Assembly: GCA_019359505.1 (NCBI GenBank) | Contig: JAHHHD010000028.1 | Location: forward strand, 1-64,000 | Direction: 5' to 3' | DNA from: Drouetiella hepatica Uher 2000/2452 | Lineage (GTDB): Bacteria; Cyanobacteriota; Cyanobacteriia; Elainellales; Elainellaceae | Length of the DNA: 64,000 nucleotides | Shown: piece by piece, positions 26,101-33,380 of the stretch | Numbering within the stretch: the stretch's first letter is position 1 | Layout: every line of letters starts with the position of its first letter | Translations under genes and position numbers: made by a program | The notes under the pieces: model-generated | What the model was told of the DNA's origin: nothing | The model's input: the letters and a program-made list of their open reading frames with translations, nothing else | Databases searched by the model: none

Positions 26101-27410
26101 ATGACCCGGCAAAGGAAGCCGAACGGCAAGCGAAGATCCGCGCCTCTAAGATTCAGCTCTCTCAACTCACCGGGCAGCTCCTACAAAACGAATACGAACA
26201 GCAGCAAGCCAACCTACGGGCACTGGCTGAAAAGCTCGATCGCGAAGTTCAAGGCTTGCAGAACCGCACCCATGAACAGACTTTAGGCTTAGAAAAACAG
26301 CAGCAGGTTTACGACGCGATCACCCGATCGATCGAGCAGCAGAAAAAGCTGATGGAGGAACAGCAGAACCTTCGCAAAGCCCAGACTGATGCCGTGCTGG
26401 GTGAGTTGAACGTTATGGAACAGATTGCCCAAACGGAATCGGAGAAACGCCGCTATGCTCGCGCTGAGGAAGCGATTAAGCTGCGAGCGCTGAAACTTCA
26501 GCATGAGGCAGAGCTAACTAACCTGAAGATCCAGCAGCAACAGACCGAGCTTGCCCGTGAGCGCGAACAGATTGAGCTGCGGATGAAGAAGCTTCAGAAT
26601 GAGGCTGACATCGCCCAGAAGGAAGCTAACTTGCAAAAAGCTAAGGCTGATCCCACATCAACCCCTGAAGTCATCCGAGCGGCTGAACTCGATCTCAAGT
26701 CATCTCAACAGCAAGGCGGCTTTTTGGTGCAGCAGGAAACCCTGCTGGCGCGTCAAGCTGGATTCGATCGCCAATCCTATGCCCTTCAGGAAAACGCCCT
26801 ACGCACCCGGCAGGGCAGTGAAGACCTACAGCAGCAGTATGCCTTTGCCAACACGCTTCAGGGCAGCCAGAGGGCTAACGCAATGCGGCAGCTCCGTAAT
26901 CAAATTGCCGGAAACTTTGGCGCAACGGGGGATAACAGCCGTCTTGATTTCCAAGCAGGTCTAGAATCCCTGGTTAATCAGACGGCTAATGATGCCTTCG
27001 GCACCCAGAAGCGCAACTTAGGCGGCAATAGTGCGACGATCGCCCAAAGTCTGCTTAGTGAGGCGGGTTTGAGCAATCCGAAGGGTAAGGCAATTGCCTC
27101 TAGGATCGGGCAACTTCAGCAGCTCGATCTATCCGGCAGCCTGAAAAGCGAGCTGAACTACACCCCACCCCAACCGGGGGCGATCGAAGCCAGTTCGGAC
27201 TCACTAGGGCAAATCCTGACGGCAGTAACAGAGATCGCCAACAAGTTTGGGGATTTAGACGCGCTGGTGCAGATCGATCAATCCAATCAAATCATCAACC
27301 AATTCCAGGGCGGCGGCTCTCCGTCTCGCTCAGATATGAACCGCGTTGACGAGCAAATGCTCAGCATTCAATACGACCTGCTTCAAAAAATACGGCAACG
27401 CCAAGGCTAA
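23196..27410 (+). CDS. tail tape measure protein
   Basis: Largest ORF of the tail module (1404 residues from this start; the frame opens at 23151). The Met at 23196 (MALNPIKLVVQAVNQTQPIV) is chosen because it puts the class II box at the same 70-72 nt distance as in the coat leader. It has a Gly-rich linker near residue 130, hydrophobic helices around 490-620 and a very long Gln/Lys/Glu coiled coil over about 640-1180, as in siphovirus/myovirus tape measures that set tail length and help DNA entry. Confidence 0.85.
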   Translation: MALNPIKLVVQAVNQTQPIVSEIGKNLDGLKAQAAAVGERFELIRKQAGFGSLDKEISLLAKSLGKTYKEAEQLSKGLGLSSDQIQKNIKAIKELSALKLDPKQIFEKLNKELGTTEEQFNKLHAAANGDGGGGRKGGFGGLGGAISSAAGAMGTFGLAVQGAQAAMAILSKNFDQVIGQNIRLREQIQSTAITLASKQDVLINGKIETDPRKAIDALRPMIKEQIDKLAVDATSLSGVTSTDLIPSFQAALAASGRLKLGNQQGAGKDSADNARQLTTQLTAQGLMLGRDAGQITNDISQITGGNIDPQYNALAKFLNLNNARVAQLSSEGKLMKYIEERTQAAVAGQAQLAEQWKGATSNIQEYVQLITRDFGGPLLDVMLKPIVKLEQSLKGQLENMRTFAKGAGEAIGGGLMQVWSLIDQAIDGVGAVYNKNLKQISGFINDAVQAGSGAWEWLKQAATDVWDYLTEQVKSLAPDLQSMGAELQKNFMPVWEYLVQVLPPALEKIGNFLKAGIIGLIAYIVQGLRNFTTTVKIIAPLLSGITTTLVMAIDGFNISVEKAQQTVASFISIASKIPGVSALIGDPIKDAAEALDSLSRASTQLDTQSLKTLDQVNAAKAQGTNLSAEQLKKNTQIAELAKQQIEAIDQQIASEKELAVFTPEQKAKQQADIAFQENRKKALEEALKGLKIQSEEEAKGTANVTTQNRKLDDRGTIIKQLADKAKAFQEALDNPIDQAAAIESAKQLMAVTQQQIDAGAITAQQGEDRLKAIAKNAGLDIETRQAAEKAITGIRKGELEVQKQNIATQIAEVEAKVKSGNLGEVEGAKQLTALKKKELDLQLKDVDDAIKTEQDLIAKGGGSKKVLAKLQNDRKGIVAQQVKQETEGEESIQAARMAVLERAQRKAIDTAKQSEIERNNANQELLNKHEIRQVEFDRRRIINQRSTIETELQNEKDKLAALEAAPKYDDPAKEAERQAKIRASKIQLSQLTGQLLQNEYEQQQANLRALAEKLDREVQGLQNRTHEQTLGLEKQQQVYDAITRSIEQQKKLMEEQQNLRKAQTDAVLGELNVMEQIAQTESEKRRYARAEEAIKLRALKLQHEAELTNLKIQQQQTELAREREQIELRMKKLQNEADIAQKEANLQKAKADPTSTPEVIRAAELDLKSSQQQGGFLVQQETLLARQAGFDRQSYALQENALRTRQGSEDLQQQYAFANTLQGSQRANAMRQLRNQIAGNFGATGDNSRLDFQAGLESLVNQTANDAFGTQKRNLGGNSATIAQSLLSEAGLSNPKGKAIASRIGQLQQLDLSGSLKSELNYTPPQPGAIEASSDSLGQILTAVTEIANKFGDLDALVQIDQSNQIINQFQGGGSPSRSDMNRVDEQMLSIQYDLLQKIRQRQG

Positions 27411-27413
27411 ATC

Positions 27414-27941
27414 ATGGAAGACTACGCTTTCTATAAACGGATTTTGATTGAGTGCAGCACGACTATCAAAAATCAGCATCCAGCCGTTGCCGCTGAGATG
27501 TTTGAGGTGATCGGCTCTAAGACCTACCTGCGGTTGTTGGTCGATCGCCGTAAGTACACCCCCATTGAAGACGAACTAAAAACCGACTACATTTTTACAG
27601 GCACCGGGACGATCGCACCTGTGGGAGTCTCCAAGCGTGGCTTTGATGCCGTTTGTGATTATCCTGATGCTGAAGTTCTAGGGCTAGTTCGACATCTAGC
27701 GAAGGCTTGCACCTCTGCCAATCTGCGGCAGTTTACCCCGATCGAAGTGCTGGATTTCTTGGCAGAACTTGACCCGATTCCGGCTAATCGGCGCGTCCTC
27801 AATGGCGAGTTCTACACCCGCTGGCTAGGGCGGATCATGTCGATTCAGCCGAAAGGGTTTGGGGTGGGCTTTGGATCAGCGCTCTATGGAGAGGGGTTCT
27901 CGCTGAAATTCAAGCAGGGCGATCGCTCTTTGAGCCTGTAA
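27414..27941 (+). CDS. hypothetical tail protein
   Basis: A 175-residue protein 3 nt after the tape measure stop. Mixed alpha/beta with FYKRILIECSTTIKNQHPAV at the N-terminus and a C-terminal strand pair (GEGFSLKFKQGDRSLSL). Position fits a distal tail or baseplate component. No family recognised. Confidence 0.6.
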   Translation: MEDYAFYKRILIECSTTIKNQHPAVAAEMFEVIGSKTYLRLLVDRRKYTPIEDELKTDYIFTGTGTIAPVGVSKRGFDAVCDYPDAEVLGLVRHLAKACTSANLRQFTPIEVLDFLAELDPIPANRRVLNGEFYTRWLGRIMSIQPKGFGVGFGSALYGEGFSLKFKQGDRSLSL

Positions 27942-28028
27942 GTACGTACGTTCCCTGAAAGCTTTGTGTGAAGTGGCACTTAAACAGAGTAGAAATACTT
28001 GAGGGGTTCGGCATGTCGCTTTAATAGA

Positions 28029-28358
28029 ATGAAGCCACCGCCTCACTTTCAAGCTTCTATGCATATCATCTCCGGTTCGGCTTACGCACATCCTCAGAGA
28101 GAGATTGGCATCTGCGGCGTAGCGCTGTTGGTTGCCATTCGCAGTTTACGGGTCGATCGGGCGCTGGGCATTGCGCGGCTCAATCGTGAAATTGACGGCT
28201 TATCACGCTACCCTGAACCCGAAATGCGACGGATCGCTCAACTGGCAATGTCGTTTCTTTCCCCTGCGGATCTTGCCATGCTGCGAGAGGTGCAGAGCGA
28301 GGTTGAGTTCGGCGTGCTGTCCGGCGCAGCAGACGATAACCGGGTGTTGGCGGCATGA
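28029..28358 (+). CDS. hypothetical protein
   Basis: A 109-residue protein from Met 28029 (MKPPPHFQASMHII); a later Met at 28059 is possible. It contains a hydrophobic stretch (IGICGVALLVAI) and a helical C-terminus. Overlaps the next gene by 4 nt, so the pair is co-translated. Confidence 0.5.
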   Translation: MKPPPHFQASMHIISGSAYAHPQREIGICGVALLVAIRSLRVDRALGIARLNREIDGLSRYPEPEMRRIAQLAMSFLSPADLAMLREVQSEVEFGVLSGAADDNRVLAA

Positions 28359-28702
28359 CAGATCTTCATCAGCTACCCCAAGCGATCGCCCAAATCCAGC
28401 GTCAGGCATTGGCTCAAGAGGGTGAGATCCGATACCTCAAAGCCACGCTGACCACCTTTGATCGGGAAATTGAAGGGACGATCGCCTTCGATCCTGAGCT
28501 GAAGAACGAGTCTCAGCGCAAGGCAAAGAAAGCTGAATTGCAGGCTGAAGAGGACTATCAAGCGTTATCAATTAAGCTGCAACGCGCTCAGGATGGGCTA
28601 ATTGAGCTACAAATCGAATCAGAGCTGTTGAGATCTCAGCTCTCTATTTTAAAGCTGGAGATGCGTGGGGCGATCGCTCGACTGGAAGCTGAAGCCGCGT
28701 AG
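28355..28702 (+). CDS. coiled-coil protein
   Basis: A 115-residue, almost fully helical protein with long heptad patterns (LHQLPQAIAQIQRQALAQEG and ELQIESELLRSQLSILKLEM). Likely forms a parallel or antiparallel coiled coil. No function assigned. Confidence 0.6.
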   Translation: MTDLHQLPQAIAQIQRQALAQEGEIRYLKATLTTFDREIEGTIAFDPELKNESQRKAKKAELQAEEDYQALSIKLQRAQDGLIELQIESELLRSQLSILKLEMRGAIARLEAEAA

Positions 28703-28726
28703 CCAGACGCAAACGGACTGAGGCGA

Positions 28727-28742
28727 TCGGGCATCTTAGGGG
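28727..28742 (+). promoter_or_regulatory. class I box
   Basis: TCGGGCATCTTAGGGG ends 23 nt before the ATG at 28766. Confidence 0.55.
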
Positions 28743-28765
28743 CATCGCGCTTCATCCCCTATCCA

Positions 28766-29047
28766 ATGAATCAGCCTACAGAATTTCCTTGTCCAGAAAC
28801 CTGCCCTAATCGCAAAGCCACCGGGCTAGATCTGTTTGGCTGGCACGTTGACCCGCTAGAGCTAGTGCTACATGGCATGATCCTAATCTGCCTGGGCATC
28901 CCAGCCGCCAGGGCATCAGTAAAAGAAGACTTCGGCATAGAGCAAGGGCTGAAGTGGCTAACCGCGATCGCTGGGGCCAGCACCCTGATCCGCATGAGTC
29001 CGACCGATCGCATTGATGCTTACCTGAAGCTCAGTGGCAAGGGTTAG
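28766..29047 (+). CDS. small membrane-associated protein
   Basis: A 93-residue protein with a short Cys-containing N-terminus (FPCPETCPNRK) and one hydrophobic segment (LELVLHGMILICLGIPAA). It has its own class I box and precedes a gene by 6 nt. A lysis-related role (holin/spanin-like) is possible but unsupported. Confidence 0.5.
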   Translation: MNQPTEFPCPETCPNRKATGLDLFGWHVDPLELVLHGMILICLGIPAARASVKEDFGIEQGLKWLTAIAGASTLIRMSPTDRIDAYLKLSGKG

Positions 29048-29053
29048 GCTAAT

Positions 29054-29764
29054 GTGGAGCATCCTAACTGGCTCGATAGCCTCATCAAATGGATTAAGAA
29101 AAGTCTGGGATTCAAGTCAAGCGATCGTCCAACGGTGGAAATCCTTGACGAGTATCACGCAGACGGAATCAGCGTATTTCAAATTAAAGACGGCAGCATA
29201 CCCGGATGCTGCGACCTCTGGCGAATTGATAGACACCATGAACGAATCCGATTTTTCATCTGCTGCATCAATCTCCGATCTCTACGAGCCGACCTTGCTC
29301 TCATGGGAGGCAGCAGCACTATCGCAAAGTCTGGGGGCGGGGGATTGGTTGGAAATCTCAACCAGCAGATGCAGCAGCAGAGCGCCATTGCCGCTTCACA
29401 TTATTGGGTGTCCGGTTGGAGCAAGACTGTTAGCAGTGTGGATAGTAAAGGTAGACCCTATCAAACTCAACGCACTAGCGGCGTTCAGCTTGTGGCTGTT
29501 GATCTTCAAGGTGCTGCTGACCAGTTTGCAGGAGACAAGTATATCAAGCGCTTTGCTTGGAAGATTATCAAACAACTTGCCGCCAATGATTTCAGAGAAC
29601 TGGAACACCACCGCACCTGGCAAGGCGCGGTAAAAGCGATCGATTGGGTGCAGTGGTTGACGGGTTTGGCTCAAAGTAAAGGCGGCATTGATCCGAACCA
29701 CAATTTGCAGCCCTTGAAGCCCGATTGCAGGAAAATAGGTGATCGGCATCGGATGGGCAGCTAA
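29054..29764 (+). CDS. hypothetical protein (frame uncertain)
   Basis: A 236-residue ORF starting with GTG directly after the previous stop. The last 140 residues look convincingly protein-like (SHYWVSGWSKTVSSVDSKGR, WQGAVKAIDWVQWLTGLAQS). The same DNA is open in a second frame (29034-29633), whose middle (SGELIDTMNESDFSSAAS) also looks real, so a frameshift near 29200-29350 cannot be excluded. Function unknown. Confidence 0.45.
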   Translation: MEHPNWLDSLIKWIKKSLGFKSSDRPTVEILDEYHADGISVFQIKDGSIPGCCDLWRIDRHHERIRFFICCINLRSLRADLALMGGSSTIAKSGGGGLVGNLNQQMQQQSAIAASHYWVSGWSKTVSSVDSKGRPYQTQRTSGVQLVAVDLQGAADQFAGDKYIKRFAWKIIKQLAANDFRELEHHRTWQGAVKAIDWVQWLTGLAQSKGGIDPNHNLQPLKPDCRKIGDRHRMGS

Positions 29765-29832
29765 CGGAGCAAAACCCGGCAGGGCAAAACTCCTGAACCT
29801 GAACCCTAAAATCTAAGGTCTGACAACATCTA

Positions 29833-29905
29833 TTTTGCGACATTCAGTTTTGAGACATTCACAAAACAAGGCATAGCCAGTTATCGGCAAAAGTTTTACG
29901 ACATT
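29833..29905 (+). repeat. three TTTTNNGACATT direct repeats upstream of integrase
   Basis: TTTTGCGACATT (29833-29844), TTTTGAGACATT (29848-29859) and TTTTACGACATT (29894-29905). Such short direct repeats next to a tyrosine recombinase gene resemble arm-type binding sites of an attachment region; transposase end-binding sites (TnsB type) are an alternative. Confidence 0.5.
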
Positions 29906-29931
29906 GGGGCGCTGCAATCGCCCCATAGCCA

Positions 29932-29947
29932 CCGGGCACTCTGGGAG
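29932..29947 (+). promoter_or_regulatory. class I box upstream of integrase
   Basis: CCGGGCACTCTGGGAG; it ends 20 nt before the GTG at 29968, which is therefore taken as the start. Confidence 0.6.
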
Positions 29948-29967
29948 AATCCTAACCCTTGTTTCCC

Positions 29968-30834
29968 GTGTCCTCACTTGCCCTTGCATCCCAAATCAGT
30001 CCAGCCGACCTTGAAGCCGATCGCCGTCTGATTGAGATGTGGCTGCACGGGCGACCGCTTTCAACCCAGCGCACCTATCGAGCCACCATCAAGCCGTTTC
30101 TGGGAGCGATCGCTACTCTCAAGACGGTGACACTAGAAGAGGCGCAAGCCTATACTTCCAGCCTTTCGGACAAGTCCAGCGCGACTCAGGCGCACGCAAT
30201 CCGGGTCCTCAAGTCGCTGTTTCGCTATGCCCATGAAACGGGCTACCTGCCTTTCAACGTCGCAATCCCGCTGAAATCTCCCAAGATTAAGGACACTTTG
30301 GCAGAGCGCATCCTAGAGCCTGTAGAGGTATTGCGCCTGATTGATGCAGTCAAGCAAAGCCCACGCAACCACTTGATGCTTTACCTCACCTATGCGTCTG
30401 GCTGTCGGGTAGATGAGCTGGTGGGTTTGAAATGGCGCGATGCCAAACGGCGATCGGACGGTGGGCAAATCACGATCTTCGGCAAAGGCGGCAAAACCCG
30501 CACGGTTAACCTGCCCGCAAAGGTTTGGCGATCGCTCTCTCAGCATCAGCCTGACCCATGCAGCCTGGATGATCCGATCTTCGTTAGCCGCAAGGGTGGG
30601 CACATTACGCCGCGTCAGGTGCAGCGCATCGTCAAGCAAGCGGCTGAGAAGGCGGGGCTGTCTCCAGAGATTTCGCCTCACTGGTTGCGCCATGCCCACG
30701 CCTCTCACGCAATGGACGCGGGTTCACCCATGCATGTTGTCCAGAAAACCTTGGGGCATACCAGCCCAGCCACGACCGGGCGCTATCTGCATGTGCGTCC
30801 AACTGAATCATCTTCCAAGTATCTACCGCTTTAG
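29968..30834 (+). CDS. tyrosine recombinase/integrase
   Basis: About 288 residues: N-terminal core-binding domain (STQRTYRATIKPFLGAI and the helix around ALKSLFRYA-like RVLKSLFRYAHETGYLPFN) and catalytic domain with the full set: Arg in YASGCRVDELVGL, Lys in GKGGKTRTV, HWLRH (HxxR), LGHTS and the nucleophile Tyr in TGRYLHV. It would integrate or resolve the element. TTG at 29959 is the alternative start. Repeats just upstream may be its arm sites. Converges on and overlaps the 3' end of the next gene by 12 nt. Confidence 0.9.
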   Translation: MSSLALASQISPADLEADRRLIEMWLHGRPLSTQRTYRATIKPFLGAIATLKTVTLEEAQAYTSSLSDKSSATQAHAIRVLKSLFRYAHETGYLPFNVAIPLKSPKIKDTLAERILEPVEVLRLIDAVKQSPRNHLMLYLTYASGCRVDELVGLKWRDAKRRSDGGQITIFGKGGKTRTVNLPAKVWRSLSQHQPDPCSLDDPIFVSRKGGHITPRQVQRIVKQAAEKAGLSPEISPHWLRHAHASHAMDAGSPMHVVQKTLGHTSPATTGRYLHVRPTESSSKYLPL

Positions 30835-31047
30835 CAGCATCGGATACCAGAGTCGCGATCGCCGCCCAGCGCTATAGGTATAGTAGACCTTGCCATCAGC
30901 TCGGAGCAGGTTGAGATGGCGTAGCAAAATAGTCCTGGTGATACCCATTTCTTTATGCAGCGCCGGGATATTGCTTCCCGGTTTGCTGATAACAGCATCT
31001 AGAATTTGCCGCGATCGCTCTGACGTGGCACAGCCTCTAGGTTTCAT
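30823..31047 (-). CDS. winged-helix DNA-binding protein
   Basis: A 74-residue protein with a winged-helix layout: SRQILDAVISKPGSNIPALH, KEMGITRTILLRHLNLLRAD (recognition helix) and a beta wing GKVYYTYSAGRRSRLWYP. Last gene of the minus-strand gp10-like operon; its ATG overlaps the preceding stop (ATGA). Possibly a regulator of the element. It is convergent with the integrase. Confidence 0.65.
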   Translation of the reverse strand: MKPRGCATSERSRQILDAVISKPGSNIPALHKEMGITRTILLRHLNLLRADGKVYYTYSAGRRSRLWYPMLLKR

Positions 31048-31514
31048 CGATGCCCAAGTACAGGATCTCTAAACACCAGCAGCTTGATCCGGCAAGGACA
31101 GACCACATCGACAATCCAGATATGGGACTGCTGACCTTGGGGCTGCTGAAGCGGGGCGCGAGGGTTGCCCGTGCTAATATTGCCGCTGCGTTCGATCCCA
31201 GAAAAGATGCTGCGACGGTTGATATGCCGACCGACTTGAGGCAGCAAGCTATCTAAATTCATGCCCATGCCGATCGCCCATTGGCAAGCTTGCCAGTAGT
31301 CGGAGAAGCCGCCGCTGGCAAAGAAAGTGCAGTTCAAGTACAGCTCTGATGGCATCTCGCCGCTGCTCAAATCTTGAGGGGTAAGGATGGCATAGCGCTC
31401 ACCGCTGAGCGGGTCAGTGCTGCGGAAAGGGGTGGGCAGGTCAAGCGATCGCACCAAGTGAGCATGAACCTCTAAAGCAATCTGGTGAGCAGCTTCGGCG
31501 TATTTGCTAGACAT
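31044..31514 (-). CDS. hypothetical connector-operon protein
   Basis: A 156-residue protein from Met 31514 (MSSKYAEAAHQIALEVHAHL); the frame opens further upstream but overlaps the preceding gene there. Contains ASGGFSDYWQACQWAIGMGM. No family recognised. Coupled to both neighbours by short overlaps in an operon with the gp10-like gene. Confidence 0.6.
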   Translation of the reverse strand: MSSKYAEAAHQIALEVHAHLVRSLDLPTPFRSTDPLSGERYAILTPQDLSSGEMPSELYLNCTFFASGGFSDYWQACQWAIGMGMNLDSLLPQVGRHINRRSIFSGIERSGNISTGNPRAPLQQPQGQQSHIWIVDVVCPCRIKLLVFRDPVLGHR

Positions 31515-31932
31515 AGGGGAATGGCGGCGGGATAGTGACGGGTGGAATGGGCGGAAACTCAACAGTGATGGCTTGGGCAATGCGGAAGTCGAGCGTTCCG
31601 AAGGTGTCCGCGTCTTTGATGCTTTGGCCCTCTAGTTCGCAGTCCAGCTTATTGATGCCATCAGGCGCGATCGCCCAACCTCCCTCGGTCGCTGAATAGA
31701 GATCGAGCCAGCGACGATTCACCTGGCAAGAGTAACGATGGGCGCTGACCTCTTCGCCTGACTTGAGGTTCCGAGGTGTCACGCCCAAATCCACAGCACT
31801 ATTGATTTGCACCTCGATCCAATCCTGCCCAATTGGGCGGAAGTAGAGCCGGGTCTGAAGGAATCCGAGGCGGCGATCGATCCGAGAGAGGCGATCGTCT
31901 ACCTTGCGAAGCCGCTGATTCACGTTGGGCAT
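31507..31932 (-). CDS. hypothetical connector-operon protein
   Basis: A 141-residue protein beginning with a basic helix (NQRLRKVDDRLSRIDRRLGF), followed by a strand-rich domain and a Pro-rich C-terminus (EFPPIPPVTIPPPFPYV). Probably a virion component; role not identified. Confidence 0.6.
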   Translation of the reverse strand: MPNVNQRLRKVDDRLSRIDRRLGFLQTRLYFRPIGQDWIEVQINSAVDLGVTPRNLKSGEEVSAHRYSCQVNRRWLDLYSATEGGWAIAPDGINKLDCELEGQSIKDADTFGTLDFRIAQAITVEFPPIPPVTIPPPFPYV

Positions 31933-31985
31933 AAGAAAGGGGCTGAACAGCCCCCAGGAACCATCAGCCCTAATATGCCCAATAA

Positions 31986-32009
31986 AAAACCCGCGCAGTC
32001 GGCGGGCTT
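31986..32009 (-). terminator. terminator/attenuator within minus operon
   Basis: On the minus strand AAGCCCGC / GCGGGTTT with a 7-nt loop and a T-run. Lies between the genes at 32029 and 31932, so would reduce expression of the three distal genes. Confidence 0.55.
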
Positions 32010-32028
32010 CGGGTGGGTGGTGAACGAT

Positions 32029-32766
32029 TTATGCTGCGGGCTTCTTAGCAGCAGTTTTTGTGGCTGGCTTCCGAGCCGTCTTGGTTGCCATTCTCTTAGC
32101 GACTGGCTTTGCGGCTGGAGCTTCTGCACCATTGACCTCTGGGGTAACTTCTGCGATCGCCTCAGTTGTCCCCATCCCAGCGATCGCCATTTCCAGCTTT
32201 TGCCGCATCAAATTTAGAGAATCTTTGATGGCAGACTCAGGCAAAACGAACCGCCCCTGGCTATAGCGCCATGCGGATTGGGGTACCGCTTCCAAGATCA
32301 AAGAGCCGATCGCATCGTCTGATTGCTGCGTCACTTTCTGAACCTGCCTTAGCACCTCTTCAAAGGTTCCTTGTGTCGATCGCCCACTCTTTGCTGCGCT
32401 AGGTGCCTTAGTCTCTGTCTTGGTTTCTGTGCGCTCCAGGGTTGCCGTTGCCATAAGATCTTCTCCAATCGCATTTAGATCCGATTCTAGGTCAATATTC
32501 GGCAGAACGCATAAGAGTGAAGACTCCCACACTTTTTCATCGCAGAACCAGATCGAAATTTGGGATGTGCCCGTAATGCAGTAGACCTGCTCTTCTAAAG
32601 CACTGTCACCCAGCAAGAGATCGACCTCCGCCTGATAATTGCAGTAGATCTTCAGTTCATCATCCATAAACAAAAGGGTGGTGAACTTTGTTGCCTGCAC
32701 TTGTTGGCGAAGGCGCTCAAGCTTCATCTGGCAAAGGATAGCGATGTCTTCCGAGGTGAGTTCCAT
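32029..32766 (-). CDS. hypothetical protein with Ala/Lys-rich tail
   Basis: A 245-residue protein. The first ~100 residues form a compact domain (DIAILCQMKLERLRQQVQAT, FTTLLFMDDELKIYCNYQAE). A linker follows, then a helical domain (FEEVLRQVQKVTQQSDDAIG) and a low-complexity basic tail (KTARKPATKTAAKKPAA) of the kind that binds nucleic acid. An internal Met (MATATLERTETK) could give a shorter product. Starts 3 nt after the gp10-like stop. Confidence 0.6.
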   Translation of the reverse strand: MELTSEDIAILCQMKLERLRQQVQATKFTTLLFMDDELKIYCNYQAEVDLLLGDSALEEQVYCITGTSQISIWFCDEKVWESSLLCVLPNIDLESDLNAIGEDLMATATLERTETKTETKAPSAAKSGRSTQGTFEEVLRQVQKVTQQSDDAIGSLILEAVPQSAWRYSQGRFVLPESAIKDSLNLMRQKLEMAIAGMGTTEAIAEVTPEVNGAEAPAAKPVAKRMATKTARKPATKTAAKKPAA

Positions 32767-32769
32767 ACT

Positions 32770-33111
32770 TTAAAGTTGGTTGAGTGCTTGGGTGATTTGA
32801 GCTTCGATAACGGCTTCCAGCTTGCTGCTGTCTTCGGCGGCTGGATTGACCAAAGGATTGCCTTGCAGAGAGCGATTGCGATCGGGTCTGGCATTCGGCG
32901 CGGCTAGAGGGTAGTGATTGATGCGGTAGTCTACGGGGCTAGCAACAGTCACTTCAAGGCTGTCGGGGGTTGCCCGTTGGACGATCGCGTAGGACTCTCG
33001 CAAGCGACCCGATTGCACTTGAACGTGTTCGCGGATGTCGGTCAAGGCGATTTCAGCGACTTGGTTCAAGCCTTGCGCGATCGCCCCATTAATCTGCTGT
33101 TCTAAGTCCAT
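32770..33111 (-). CDS. HK97 gp10-like tail completion protein
   Basis: A 113-residue protein. The pattern VQSGRLRESYAIVQRATPDS, LEVTVASPVDYRINHYPLAA, with long helices on both sides, resembles HK97 gp10-type neck/tail completion proteins. Head of a minus-strand operon with its own class I box. Confidence 0.6.
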   Translation of the reverse strand: MDLEQQINGAIAQGLNQVAEIALTDIREHVQVQSGRLRESYAIVQRATPDSLEVTVASPVDYRINHYPLAAPNARPDRNRSLQGNPLVNPAAEDSSKLEAVIEAQITQALNQL

Positions 33112-33132
33112 TCGCCTTGCCTCTAACCATTG

Positions 33133-33148
33133 CCCCTAGACTGCCCAG
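33133..33148 (-). promoter_or_regulatory. class I box upstream of gp10-like operon
   Basis: Minus-strand CTGGGCAGTCTAGGGG ends 21 nt before the start at 33111; a plus-strand copy lies 20 nt away facing the other direction. Confidence 0.6.
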
Positions 33149-33168
33149 AGGCTAGTGGTTTTGCTCGA

Positions 33169-33184
33169 TTGGGCAATCTGAAGT
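33169..33184 (+). promoter_or_regulatory. box pointing to terminase region
   Basis: TTGGGCAATCTGAAGT. Unlike other copies it lies about 196 nt before the next plus-strand start (33381), so its target is uncertain. Confidence 0.4.
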
Positions 33185-33271
33185 ACAGACGGCTGCCCAG
33201 TCGTCAAAACGCACCCTAAGCCAGCTACAGCGCCAAAGTTGGCGGCTTTGCTGCATACCTCCACAAAAGTT

Positions 33272-33375
33272 CAGTAGAGCTACTTAAGAACGACTCAAGG
33301 CATGGAACACCCCGCACGATCGCCCTCTCGCCTGACTCCAGGCGGCTTCAGACCAGACCCCTCAGTAGAGCTACT
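33272..33375. repeat. pair of CAGTAGAGCTACT repeats
   Basis: Identical 13-mers at 33272-33284 and 33363-33375, each with AGTAG/CTACT dyad arms, the second ending 5 nt before the terminase small-subunit-like start. Candidate operator or packaging-recognition site. Confidence 0.45.
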
Positions 33376-33380
33376 CAGTT

